From a virus: a stretch of DNA of 39,616 nucleotides. Below are positions 1 through 9,028 of this stretch, piece after piece. The notes below the pieces were generated by a model. That model did not search any database. It was not told where the DNA came from and saw only the letters and a list, made by a program, of their open reading frames with translations. Made by a program: the position numbers and the translations under genes. Numbering within the stretch: the stretch's first letter is position 1; each line of letters begins with the position of its first letter. The stretch lies in the IMG/VR virus record IMGVR_UViG_3300034198_018304, positions 1 to 39,616 of that record, one strand, 5' to 3'.

Positions 1-1
1 A

Positions 2-508
2 GCCAAAGAGTTACAGATCAAGGATGCTGCTGATCGCAGCGCCGCTGAACGTAAGGCTGAACGATTCGACGAAAAACAACAAGCTACCCTAGAAAAAATC
101 GAAAAATCACCGGAGAGACAAAGCGCGATTGAGGCGCTTGGCGCGATGACGAACGATCCCGCCAGCGTTGCCCTTGCTAAGTATGGGGATCCGGCCGCAA
201 TCGAAAAACTTCAAACGTACTTACAATCGCACCCTGAAGCGGCGGGTATTTTTGACGCAGCCGGGCTTCATCTCGATGACTTTATCTATCGAGGCGATGG
301 GGCTAGGGGTACGATCAACCCCATCAACAAAAAAGATGAGTTCTTCGGAGCCAAGCCCGGTGGCGCCATCGACAAAGCCATCAACGGGGGCGGTGGCGGG
401 GGGGTCGTCAACATCAACATCTATGGTGGGGACGAAAACAAGGTCTACCAAGTCGTGAAGCGGGTCTTGCAGGAGTCAGGGATACGTTCCGCAGCAGGAG
501 GCAGGTAA
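2..508 (+). CDS. Tail tape-measure protein, C-terminal end (partial)
   Basis: The reading frame is open from the left edge of the window, so only the last 168 residues are visible and the true start lies outside. The first part is a charged helical stretch rich in Lys, Glu, Asp and Ala, as expected of a coiled-coil ruler protein. The end has a polyglycine run followed by a short beta-type segment (VNINIYGGDENKVYQVV) and a final amphipathic helix. In my experience that glycine-plus-NINIYGG ending is common at the C-terminus of phage tape-measure proteins. The gene directly precedes the tube/baseplate connector genes, which is the usual position. A separate start at the ATG at 146 is possible but unlikely, because coding continues upstream without interruption. 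The family call rests on the tail end and on context. Confidence 0.7.
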   Translation, partial: AKELQIKDAADRSAAERKAERFDEKQQATLEKIEKSPERQSAIEALGAMTNDPASVALAKYGDPAAIEKLQTYLQSHPEAAGIFDAAGLHLDDFIYRGDGARGTINPINKKDEFFGAKPGGAIDKAINGGGGGGVVNINIYGGDENKVYQVVKRVLQESGIRSAAGGR

Positions 509-511
509 CCC

Positions 512-1123
512 ATGCCCGTCTTTAATGAGGGACGCCGAAACACACGACCTGTGATTTTTGATGTCCTTGGGCCAGACCGGGAAACGTCGTTGTTGCCCGA
601 GGGTTGGCGTCTGATCCTGCATGTCAATCCGCAGTCCATGGACATCAAGTACACCCGCAAGGTCTCACGTATTCAGACCAAGGGTGGATTCGTCGAGCAA
701 CATTGGGGAGACGACCCGCAGACGATATCCTTCGAGGCTGCCACGGGGGCTTTCATGCGCCTTTATACGGGTCTAAGTTCCGTTACGGAGCCCGGTTTCA
801 CTGGCGGCACCCGACGTGAGACCTTGGCGTATGACAGTTATCTGGACTTCCTGGCGCTGTTTCATAGCAACGGTTCGCTCTACGACACGAATGGCCAGAT
901 TATCTCTCAGGGAATCATCAAGATCATTTTCGACGAGGGTGTCTATCTGGGATGGTTCCAGGGGTTCTCTGTAAACGAAGAGTCGGACTCGCCCTTTATG
1001 TTCAGGATGACGACGGATTTTGTCATCGAACGGGAGCTTCAGACTTGGCGGACGATTTATAACCCGGCATCCCCTGTGGCGCAGACTCCCTCTGACGCAA
1101 CGGCTCGGACGATGTTGGCATGA
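512..1123 (+). CDS. Tail-tube/baseplate connector structural protein (first of two paralogues)
   Basis: This 203-residue protein starts at ATG 512, behind a strong GCAGGAGG ribosome-binding site that overlaps the end of the tape-measure gene. It carries an NPQS...Y segment, a GGF-EQHWG block, an ATGAF block and a second half with NGSLYDTNG and a Trp-rich beta segment. The same blocks occur in the same order in the next gene (NPKN, YGF-ERWG, TTGAF, NGYLYDTLG), so the two are paralogues. Similar proteins lie between tape measure and hub in many myophages and are thought to join the tube to the baseplate. The assignment to T4 gp48/gp54/gp53-like roles is by position only. Confidence 0.6.
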   Translation: MPVFNEGRRNTRPVIFDVLGPDRETSLLPEGWRLILHVNPQSMDIKYTRKVSRIQTKGGFVEQHWGDDPQTISFEAATGAFMRLYTGLSSVTEPGFTGGTRRETLAYDSYLDFLALFHSNGSLYDTNGQIISQGIIKIIFDEGVYLGWFQGFSVNEESDSPFMFRMTTDFVIERELQTWRTIYNPASPVAQTPSDATARTMLA

Positions 1124-1132
1124 GGTTCAAAA

Positions 1133-2239
1133 ATGGTCGAGCCTGGGTACATCGCTTCCCGATATGACGGCATTACCGCAGGGCCGTCCTTGTTCTATTC
1201 GTTCGAAGAACAAGACGGGATTCCTGTGGATGGGTCTCGGGCTCTACCCCGTAACCTGTCTCCGTTCACGTTGCGGTTTGTGCTGCCAGACATATACCTG
1301 GCAAGTTACAGGGCTGCGGGAAATAAGCCCAGCCCGGATGGTTATCTGGCAGCGGCGCTAGAGATCCAAGCGAACAACAACAAGGCGAACAGCATTCAAA
1401 AACAGTACGGACTGGTCGGAATCACCAATCCCGTTGTCGGCATTGCCCCTAAAGGGCCGCCGTCGTCTATTGAGCAGTATTACGCGAGTGGCAAGGCCAT
1501 TCTTGAAGCCAACGGTGCGAATCGAACGAGTACGTCTCTTTCTGACCAGATGACGGCGAGGGACATTCGGTATCAACTGGAGAAGCTGGCGCTTGCCCCT
1601 CCGCTGACGTTGCTGATCAACCCAAAAAACCTGTCCACATCGTATGCCTCGGTGCAGAAGTTCAGCGACCGGACACGCTATGGCTTTGTTTTTGAGCGAT
1701 GGGGCGAGGAACAGGTCAAGCTGAATTTTTCAGGCACAACAGGCGCCTTTATCGCTGCGGAGAACTCTCGCAATCTGGTCCGAAACCCAACGGAGACCTC
1801 GACACCGACAGGGGTTCAGTTTGCGTCCAAGCGAAATTCAGCAGCGTTTCAAAATTTCACGGCGTTGTACCAGTTCTATCGGAACAACGGGTATCTCTAC
1901 GACACGTTGGGTAGGACCCAAGCCCATTTGGCAATCGGTGCGCTTGCGATTGACTACGACCAGTTCACCTACATTGGTCACATGGAGAACTTCAGCTATA
2001 GCTACAAGGTCGACACCCCACATCGTATTGAATGGGAGATCGAGTTTATTGTAGACCGCCTTGTGGACCGTGCTGGACAACCCGGGGCATTGGGTCCAAT
2101 GAGAGCGCCCTATGTGAATCCGCTGACAGGTTCTATCTCTCCGGTGACTCCAACGGTGCAGGCAAACACATCAAGTCTGACAAGTCCGGCATCAAATCAT
2201 GCACAAACCCCCTGGGAATTGCTCAAAGATAGAAGATAG
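1133..2239 (+). CDS. Tail-tube/baseplate connector structural protein (second paralogue)
   Basis: This 368-residue protein lies 9 bases after the preceding gene; its GAGG ribosome-binding site overlaps the upstream stop. The block of about 165 residues near residues 155-320 aligns with most of the previous protein. Shared landmarks are the NPKN start, an ERWG element, TTGAF, and an NGYLYDTLG segment followed by a Tyr-rich strand region and IEWEIEF. About 150 extra N-terminal residues and a Ser/Thr/Pro-rich tail are unique to this copy. A tandem pair of related proteins here fits the T4 pattern in which two proteins cap the tube at the baseplate, but fold-level identity is not shown by the sequence. 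Confidence 0.6.
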   Translation: MVEPGYIASRYDGITAGPSLFYSFEEQDGIPVDGSRALPRNLSPFTLRFVLPDIYLASYRAAGNKPSPDGYLAAALEIQANNNKANSIQKQYGLVGITNPVVGIAPKGPPSSIEQYYASGKAILEANGANRTSTSLSDQMTARDIRYQLEKLALAPPLTLLINPKNLSTSYASVQKFSDRTRYGFVFERWGEEQVKLNFSGTTGAFIAAENSRNLVRNPTETSTPTGVQFASKRNSAAFQNFTALYQFYRNNGYLYDTLGRTQAHLAIGALAIDYDQFTYIGHMENFSYSYKVDTPHRIEWEIEFIVDRLVDRAGQPGALGPMRAPYVNPLTGSISPVTPTVQANTSSLTSPASNHAQTPWELLKDRR

Positions 2240-2247
2240 GGTGCCTT

Positions 2248-5200
2248 ATGGGTTTGCTTGACCGGCCATATTCCCCGACATGGGTGCCGAACCGTGAAGT
2301 ATATCGGCACACGCCGGATGCGATTGTCTACGTCAATGGGCAGACGTCAATAGATAGCTGCCCGACATGCAATCGACGAGTAGAACTGCAAAAATTCATC
2401 GTGTCGATATCGGTAGACACGAGCACAAATCCAATCGCAACGGCGACACTATCGCTTGTCGTTCCGAAACACGCGCAAGAGGTGTTTGGGTCTGATGGGA
2501 ACTGGTTGCTCCAACCGGGTCTTGAGATTGTGATCTTGTTTCGGGGGTACTTCGCAAGTGCAAATCTGGTGGAGAATGAGAACCCAGATGAACCGCTGAA
2601 AGACGTCTCCATGTACCCGTATTATCAGGTCTTTCGGGGCATCGTGAAAGACGTGTCACACGAGTTCAGTGGGGGGTTTTACTCTGCGAGTTTGTCTTGT
2701 GCAGACATTTTGCATTTGTGGCAGCACTTGTATCTATCGGCAAATGGTGCCGTATTTGGTCCGCGTCCAGACAACTCGGGTGTGTTCGTAGACTTGGAGG
2801 GCCATTCGCTCATGCGTCTGAGCCCTTTTGCGATCATTTATACGCTATGCCGTGCGGGTTTCGGTGCGGCCTTCGGTGTCGAATATAAGCTATCCCAAAA
2901 GACGAACTTCAAGGACGCTCGGGGCAATCTGTTCAAGCACGCCGCTGAATATCAGAGTGTGATCCAACAAAGGGGTCTCGGACATCTGCGCATGTACGGT
3001 GTCGATGGGAACCTGTTCACGATGTTCGATCAGGCATACCTGGGGATTTTCCAGTCAGGAGACCAGAACAAGGTCACCCGGATTATCAAGAACATTGGGG
3101 GGAAGATCAACTCGACAACGCGCAATCCTGAGAACACGGCCAGATTCCAGGAGACAATGCGGGATTTGGGCTTCCATCGAAGTGACACGGTTGCAAGTAT
3201 TACGGCGAACAGCAATGGCAAGCTCACGGCAATCAACATGCTGGCGATGCAGGTGTATGCCAACGACCTGGGCACGATGGCGCAGGTCAATTTCTTCAAC
3301 AGCGAAATGATGTCGAAGTTGGAGATTGCCAATGCGGTCATATCGCTCACAGGCTATGAGTTTTACCAAGACGTAGATGGGGATCTCGTGTTCAAGCCCC
3401 CGTTCTATAACTTGGACACGTCTCAAGACGCTGTGTACGTCATTGAAGACCGTGACTTGATATCCATCTCCGAATCCTCGACAGAACCCGAAGCCACGAT
3501 GATCAAGGGCACGGGCACGCACTACGGTTGGAAGGGCACGGGCACAGACGAATGGATGGGGGTGGGATCAACCTACATTGATTTCCGACTGGTGGCCCAA
3601 TACGGATGGCGAGAAGGCGGGTCGTTCGAGACGACCTATTTGACGGATCCCAGATCGATCTTCATTGCTGCGATCAACCGACTTGACTTGGCAAATATTG
3701 GAGTCAACTCGGCCGAAATCACAATCCCATTGCGTCCTGAGATGCGACCGGGCTACCCCGTGTATATCAGCCATCTGGACTGCTTCTACTACGCCAAAAG
3801 CATCAGCCATTCTTTTAGCTTTGGCGGCGATTGCACGACAAGAATCAGCGGGGTCGCCCGTCGTCGCAAATGGCTCCCCCCAGTAGAGGCCAGCAAAGAA
3901 GGCTTGCCGAAGCTCAGGGATATTCGGCTAGACGCACCAGGGCAGTTACCAGCCAAACCTATTTTTGTGCGTCCTGAGAATGTCCAGGGGAACGAGAATG
4001 CCAGTGGTCCGCTACGGGTCATTGGCTTTCCAAACGTCATTATGGCTTTGGATAGCAGCCGCTTAGACATAACCAGTGTGCCGCTACAAAGCCTGACTGA
4101 TAGTGCCGTGGATGTCGTCGTCAATGCGAATCCAGGTGTTTTCCAGATCACCGACAATGGCGATTACTTACTGCGATCTGGAAGCGGTGTTGGGGGAGGA
4201 CAGGTCTTCTCCAAAGAAGACCTGTTGACACAGTTCTCACTGATTCGACAAGAATTGGTGCAGCCTTCCGTCATCACACAGCAAAAAAAGAATGCAAAGA
4301 CGAAGGCCGCCACAGGGCTTGCTCGCTTCAATGTGGATCTGGTACGGGCATTCCAGAACAGCCCGCTTGGGGCTACAACGGCGATACGCAACGAGCAAGC
4401 ACTGTCAAATTGGATCAGCCTGAACGTCAACCTGCGATCTCTCTTTGCGCCTGGAAACGAGATTCGTGGAGAGTATCGCTACTACAGCAGTAGCCATGAG
4501 TTTTGGGAATTCCAAGGTCCGAAGACGGTCACATTCACAGACGATGGCATTCAGAAGAGTGACGCCCTTGGGAATGGCCCCAACGACACGGTCAAGAGCC
4601 GGAAAGTCCCCACGCTGGTAGAGGCCAATGATGGCGTTGGCTTAGTGATGAGAGAGCCCCAGAAGGGTGTCAAGATCGCTATGTTTGCGGATACCGCAGG
4701 GGCGACTTTCTTCGATGTGCAGACTGGGGATGTCAACCAAGTCTCTTTTGCCCCACACTTCAACAATCAATCGACAACCCGCGAGGTCATTGAGAATGGA
4801 GACTTGTATGCCGTGGGGTTGGTCATAGACGCAACGGCATTGGCGAAGGCCACAGCCACAAGGTTGGTGGAATACGCCGCCGACATCCAACCGAACACGG
4901 TAATCAAGGCCCTTTTCAATGATGGATGGGAATTTATCAACAGTGCATTTGACGCCATGTATGCGGCCTTTATAGAGCAGATTCCCGACACAGCCCAGAT
5001 ACAGATAACTGGCCCGGTAGGTACACCCCTGGCAGGGCAGTCATCGACCCCATACTCGCAGATGAAGACCGCACTTGCGAGTCTGGATCGAATGCTGGCG
5101 GCTAACAGTATTAACGGGGCGTATCCCGTGACGAAGACGTACAAGTCGGATGCCAAGGGCAGACAGGCGATTGCAGAGAAGCTGGCTATGCCTTGGGCCA

Positions 5201-6096
5201 AGGTCGTTTCACAATTCACGGTGGCCACAAAAAATCTATTTGCAGATGGCCCAAATCAGGTAATCGCAAATGCAAATGTCATAGAGGCGCTCATGGGGGC
5301 AAAGTCCGAATTTGAGGCTTTCATGGAGGTTCCGAGTCGCACTCCGAGTCAGAACGCTGTGAAAAAGACCGTGAAGCAAGCGTCCTCAAAAAAAGTCTAC
5401 GCCCCTGTATTCCCTGTGTCGGACAAGCACGGCTACGAGGTCTACGGTGGTATGCCCTATGGTCGGGATATGACCGTGACGGATCAATATACGGTCTTCG
5501 ATGGTCTGTTTGCGATAGCGAATCCGGAGAGTTTGCAGAGAACTGAGAACGCCTTGGTGGCGATCAGGAATAATGGCGTTGAGGCCGTGACTGCGTTCAA
5601 GGGTTTGAAGGCTTCAGAAAAGGCAGCCTTGGCAGCAGCGGGTGTTGAGAGCGGAGGTAAACTCAAAATCATCATTGACCGGACACGTCTTGCGCGGGGT
5701 CAGGTGTTGGCCCGGAACAAACCAATCACCACGGAAGACTTGTATCAGTCTGAGACTGGTGCTGGTGCCGTTGCTGGGTTGGCAACGCTCACGGTCGATA
5801 ATCAAGGTGCATGTGCGTGCAAGGGCGCCGATGCGGCCTTCTTGATGGAGATCAGCGTCGAGGGTGCCTTTGGGGATGTGGGCATCGTGACTGCGGTTCA
5901 GAAGCAAATATTGGAGACGGGTGTGCTTTGGAAGCAGTCCAAAGATGCCCTGGCGGGTGTTGCTGGGGACAGTGCTCCGAACTATGGCGCACAATTCGAC
6001 CGGATCAAGTCCGCAGTAGGTGCCGCAAAGACGGGTGTTGATCAAGTAACAGATCGTGCGAGTGACGCCCTGAAACGGCTGAAGGACAAGCTATGA
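2248..6096 (+). CDS. Baseplate hub protein, very long (gp27/gpD-like N-terminal region)
   Basis: This 1282-residue protein follows the connector genes and overlaps the spike gene by four bases (ATGA). The N-terminal 560 residues have the feel of a hub protein: paired strands with TATLSLVVP, a RGIVKDVSHEF turn and an S-x-x-LSCADIL segment, then a long region ending in VPLRPEMRPGYPVYI-type strands (positions about 3720-3770). Such hubs form the trimer below the tail tube that carries the spike. An unusual CxxC (Cys38, Cys41) sits near the N-terminus and a CAC cluster near the C-terminus. The second half (about 700 residues, with Ala-rich helices) has no family I recognise. T4 gp27 is about 390 residues, so this protein is a large extended version or a fusion. 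Confidence 0.65.
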   Translation: MGLLDRPYSPTWVPNREVYRHTPDAIVYVNGQTSIDSCPTCNRRVELQKFIVSISVDTSTNPIATATLSLVVPKHAQEVFGSDGNWLLQPGLEIVILFRGYFASANLVENENPDEPLKDVSMYPYYQVFRGIVKDVSHEFSGGFYSASLSCADILHLWQHLYLSANGAVFGPRPDNSGVFVDLEGHSLMRLSPFAIIYTLCRAGFGAAFGVEYKLSQKTNFKDARGNLFKHAAEYQSVIQQRGLGHLRMYGVDGNLFTMFDQAYLGIFQSGDQNKVTRIIKNIGGKINSTTRNPENTARFQETMRDLGFHRSDTVASITANSNGKLTAINMLAMQVYANDLGTMAQVNFFNSEMMSKLEIANAVISLTGYEFYQDVDGDLVFKPPFYNLDTSQDAVYVIEDRDLISISESSTEPEATMIKGTGTHYGWKGTGTDEWMGVGSTYIDFRLVAQYGWREGGSFETTYLTDPRSIFIAAINRLDLANIGVNSAEITIPLRPEMRPGYPVYISHLDCFYYAKSISHSFSFGGDCTTRISGVARRRKWLPPVEASKEGLPKLRDIRLDAPGQLPAKPIFVRPENVQGNENASGPLRVIGFPNVIMALDSSRLDITSVPLQSLTDSAVDVVVNANPGVFQITDNGDYLLRSGSGVGGGQVFSKEDLLTQFSLIRQELVQPSVITQQKKNAKTKAATGLARFNVDLVRAFQNSPLGATTAIRNEQALSNWISLNVNLRSLFAPGNEIRGEYRYYSSSHEFWEFQGPKTVTFTDDGIQKSDALGNGPNDTVKSRKVPTLVEANDGVGLVMREPQKGVKIAMFADTAGATFFDVQTGDVNQVSFAPHFNNQSTTREVIENGDLYAVGLVIDATALAKATATRLVEYAADIQPNTVIKALFNDGWEFINSAFDAMYAAFIEQIPDTAQIQITGPVGTPLAGQSSTPYSQMKTALASLDRMLAANSINGAYPVTKTYKSDAKGRQAIAEKLAMPWAKVVSQFTVATKNLFADGPNQVIANANVIEALMGAKSEFEAFMEVPSRTPSQNAVKKTVKQASSKKVYAPVFPVSDKHGYEVYGGMPYGRDMTVTDQYTVFDGLFAIANPESLQRTENALVAIRNNGVEAVTAFKGLKASEKAALAAAGVESGGKLKIIIDRTRLARGQVLARNKPITTEDLYQSETGAGAVAGLATLTVDNQGACACKGADAAFLMEISVEGAFGDVGIVTAVQKQILETGVLWKQSKDALAGVAGDSAPNYGAQFDRIKSAVGAAKTGVDQVTDRASDALKRLKDKL

Positions 6097-8450
6097 CCGA
6101 CAGGATCCCAACAGGTCGCATCCGGACGGATTTCAACCCGCAGTCTATCCAAACGGGGCAGTCACATGAAGACGGCAACACTTTTCCGCTTGGGTTTGCC
6201 AAGGTGTTGCGTGTGGACCCCCGCAAACGAGTCGTGGACCTGATTTCGCTCACAGGGAAGTCCTATATCTATCGTGATGTAGTCCTGCCCTTTCCAGGTG
6301 GTGGGGCTCGGCATTTCCTGGGATCTTTGCCTGAAGTCGCAGACATCGCCGTTATTGGCTACACCTATGAGGAATCCAAAAAATCTCGAACGGCTTTGAT
6401 CCTGTCGTGGATCATCCCAGGTGCATCCGCAGGCTACGACTGGCTTATGACGCAGTTCATGGGCCAAAACGACCTCGCCATGACCCCAGAGATCCAAGAG
6501 AATCTAAAGGGCATCGTTGGTCGCCGTAGGCATAAGGCCATGCTGCTTGAAGCGGGGAACGTGGCGGGTTCATCCTCGCAGGGGGCGGATTTATTGCTCG
6601 ACGAATCCGTGACGTTGATGAATCGTCGCGGTAATGAAATGGTCCTGCGAGATCAAGATCAAGCATTCGTGCTGCGAACGCTTCAACAGTTTCATGCAGG
6701 AGCGGGCTTTCGGATTTACGGCGGCATGGTGCAGCGAGATGCTACATTTTTGCCCACACAGATGCTTTCAGACGGGACCGATTGGTCCGCTGATCGTCAA
6801 GTGGATGCGAATGGCATCCCACTGGAGCCCGCTGAATTAACAAGTAGCACTACTGACAACCTTGGACTCAACGTCGAACCCGTTTTCGCGAACCTGCCGA
6901 ACCTACCGAATTTTGTAAACCCCCAAGACATCCTGACACGCGGTCTTTTTGTAGATGGGGATGGGAACGCTGTAGACGGGCTTGTCGTCCCAGAAGTCGT
7001 CTATGGAGGCAAATCCATTCATCGTGTCGAGAGCACTGTGAATGGGGTCGGCACAGGACAAACCTACTCCGAATACCGAATCGAGGTCGCCCACACCACA
7101 GATGGTACGCTGCCCGTTACAGAACAAACGGACGGCGTGGACATCGACCGCCTATTGCCAGCACCACCAAGCGAAGGGATCGACTCTACGAACCGATCCC
7201 AAAACGCGCCCATGGTTGAATTTGTCCTGGGCACGGCCGTAGGAAACGACCCTACTGGCGACCGTGATTCGTATGCCCATCCGTTGAAGCCTGTAGTCTT
7301 CACGAAAGATGGGAAGGTATCCGCTGCCATCGTACCTGCAACGGCTGACGACCCAACCACGGATCACGCCGCATTTCTGATCCGAGTACGCAACCCTGTA
7401 GACACCCACGCCCCCTCGGCATTCATGGCGATCACCAAGGGCGGCACGCTCAAGACCTATTTTCCGGGCAAGGGCTCTAAGAGCCACCAGGAATATTTTG
7501 GTTCTGGCTTGAATTCAGAACTTGGGACGGATGATGATGGCCACAGTCTATCCGTGAATGCCGAGGGCACGGTATCCCTAGTCAATTGGTCAAAGCCCCG
7601 ATCTGCCGATAACGTTGGCATTGTAGTCCAGTCGCTCAGTGGTGCCGTCGAAATTGTTGGCGGTGGCTCCAGCACAAATGGCGATGGCGTGGATTCGATT
7701 CGGGTTATGAGCGCGACCGGCGTATCCATTGCCGGTGCCTCCCGTGTTAAGATCACAGGCCCAAACATCGTCCTGACTGAATCCAACACGATATCCGCAA
7801 CTGCGAATACGGCACTCAATCTCCAGTCAGGAGATAGCACGAGCCTTGTCACGAACACCCTTAATGCCTCGATTTCGGGGGCGGCCAACATCATCTTTGG
7901 TGGGCCGAAGAATGGCTTACCCACAAACGGTCCTAGTCGCAGCACTACCTTCGCGGCAAATGCTGCGACTGGGTTCGCTGGCGGCACCGTAGACGACTAC
8001 ACTGTGGTCATGGGGGACTTGAAGCAGACCATCTACATTGGATCTCTGAGGACCAGTGTAGGTGTGGGTGGTTTCGTCGTAGGTACCGCGAATCCACTGG
8101 AAATGGGAAGCCCAGATTTTCCAGCGGATGGTGTCCAGTTGAGCGCAGGCCCGCCCCTGCTAAATCAAGCACTCACGTTAAGATCCCCGCTAGTTGGGGG
8201 CGGTGCGGAACTAGAAGCAAACCTCGGAAACCTCACATTGGCTGCGACGAAAGGCAGGGCGGCAATTGCCGCCACACTTGGGGTTACTATTAATAGCTCA
8301 AACGTGACAATCACCAGTCTGAGCACGGTTGTTCGGACACCGACGCCGAATGTCGGCGGTGTGCTCACTGACGGTGTGATTGATTCATTCACGGGGCGGC
8401 CTTTCATTTCATCAGGGACAATCGGTGTGGCTGGGTTCCGCGTATCATAA
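6093..8450 (+). CDS. Baseplate central spike protein (OB-fold plus beta-rich shaft)
   Basis: This 785-residue protein starts inside the stop codon of the hub gene, so the two are probably translationally coupled. Residues about 30-110 look like the OB-fold of gpV/gp5-type spike proteins: a GFAKVLRVDP strand, a VDLISLTG strand, a VLPFPGGGARHFLGSLPEVGD-like segment and a hydrophobic VAVIGY strand. After it comes a long region rich in Gly, Ser, Thr, Asn and Val with repeated short strands (about 480-760), as expected for a beta-helical or beta-solenoid needle. No lysozyme domain is visible, unlike T4 gp5. It would form the membrane-puncturing tip under the hub. It is the last gene of the tail operon, and a promoter for the next unit follows. 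Confidence 0.65.
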   Translation: MTDRIPTGRIRTDFNPQSIQTGQSHEDGNTFPLGFAKVLRVDPRKRVVDLISLTGKSYIYRDVVLPFPGGGARHFLGSLPEVADIAVIGYTYEESKKSRTALILSWIIPGASAGYDWLMTQFMGQNDLAMTPEIQENLKGIVGRRRHKAMLLEAGNVAGSSSQGADLLLDESVTLMNRRGNEMVLRDQDQAFVLRTLQQFHAGAGFRIYGGMVQRDATFLPTQMLSDGTDWSADRQVDANGIPLEPAELTSSTTDNLGLNVEPVFANLPNLPNFVNPQDILTRGLFVDGDGNAVDGLVVPEVVYGGKSIHRVESTVNGVGTGQTYSEYRIEVAHTTDGTLPVTEQTDGVDIDRLLPAPPSEGIDSTNRSQNAPMVEFVLGTAVGNDPTGDRDSYAHPLKPVVFTKDGKVSAAIVPATADDPTTDHAAFLIRVRNPVDTHAPSAFMAITKGGTLKTYFPGKGSKSHQEYFGSGLNSELGTDDDGHSLSVNAEGTVSLVNWSKPRSADNVGIVVQSLSGAVEIVGGGSSTNGDGVDSIRVMSATGVSIAGASRVKITGPNIVLTESNTISATANTALNLQSGDSTSLVTNTLNASISGAANIIFGGPKNGLPTNGPSRSTTFAANAATGFAGGTVDDYTVVMGDLKQTIYIGSLRTSVGVGGFVVGTANPLEMGSPDFPADGVQLSAGPPLLNQALTLRSPLVGGGAELEANLGNLTLAATKGRAAIAATLGVTINSSNVTITSLSTVVRTPTPNVGGVLTDGVIDSFTGRPFISSGTIGVAGFRVS

Positions 8451-8484
8451 GCGGCTAGAACTGATTTTCGACATGCAGAAAGTC

Positions 8485-8513
8485 GATTCTAGCGGGCTCC
8501 TGTTAGCGTTTGT
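8485..8513 (+). promoter_or_regulatory. Candidate phage promoter P1 (upstream of WGR-ligase unit)
   Basis: GATTCT at 8485-8490, fifteen bases, then GCGTTTGT at 8506-8513. It fits the two-box pattern GTTCY-N15-RCGTTTAY seen at eight other places in the window. It lies 30 bases upstream of the start at 8543, which has a TAGGAG ribosome-binding site at 8531-8536. The sequence just upstream (8452-8493) contains GCTAGAA and TTCTAGC arms that could form a weak hairpin ending the tail operon. Confidence 0.6.
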
Positions 8514-8542
8514 CTTTCAGAAACGCCACATAGGAGCAGCCC

Positions 8543-9028
8543 ATGACCACTGTCCGTTGCCACGATATCGGAACCCTGATCCGCAGTGCCGAATTCGGCA
8601 AGAAGTGGACCCTCACCCTGACCTATAAGGGTCCGAATGAGAAGAACCTGTCCGGCCACTCGGACAAGTGGTGGTCTATGTCGGGGACGGGGACGGGACG
8701 GGTAGAGATCAACTTCGGCGCCGCTCATTCGATGGGTCGGTCTACCCCGGTGACCAAGACCTACAGCGAGGCCATGAAGGTCTTGAACGAAAAGCTGTTC
8801 AAGGGATACACCTTCTTTACCCCTACCCCCGTCACCACCGCTTCACACATGAAGCCGCTGGCGGGCATGGGCGCCCCATTCTGCAACATCGTGAAGCTCT
8901 TGTTTTCCGATAATGGAACGCCGGTCGATGCCCTCGACGAATCGGGGCGTGTGGTCGTGAGGATCCCCCTCGACACCGCACGGAGTCTGGCAAAGCAGTA
9001 CCCTGACCTCGCGCAGGCTTGCGCGTGA
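8543..9028 (+). CDS. WGR-domain-like protein, partner of the DNA ligase
   Basis: This 161-residue protein starts at an ATG with a TAGGAG ribosome-binding site. Residues about 30-92 read like a WGR domain: a KWW strand, a GRVEINFG strand followed by GR, then T-KTYSEAMKVLNEKLFKGY, which matches the typical ending of bacterial WGR domains (F-x-S-x-x-EA...F-x-KL-x-KGY). WGR domains of PARP-type proteins bind DNA ends and nicks. The gene overlaps the ligase start (TGATG), so the pair is translationally coupled, which fits a role in recognising breaks for sealing. The canonical W-G-R triplet is not intact (INFGAAHSMGR), so the family call is moderate. The last 70 residues are unassigned. Confidence 0.5.
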   Translation: MTTVRCHDIGTLIRSAEFGKKWTLTLTYKGPNEKNLSGHSDKWWSMSGTGTGRVEINFGAAHSMGRSTPVTKTYSEAMKVLNEKLFKGYTFFTPTPVTTASHMKPLAGMGAPFCNIVKLLFSDNGTPVDALDESGRVVVRIPLDTARSLAKQYPDLAQACA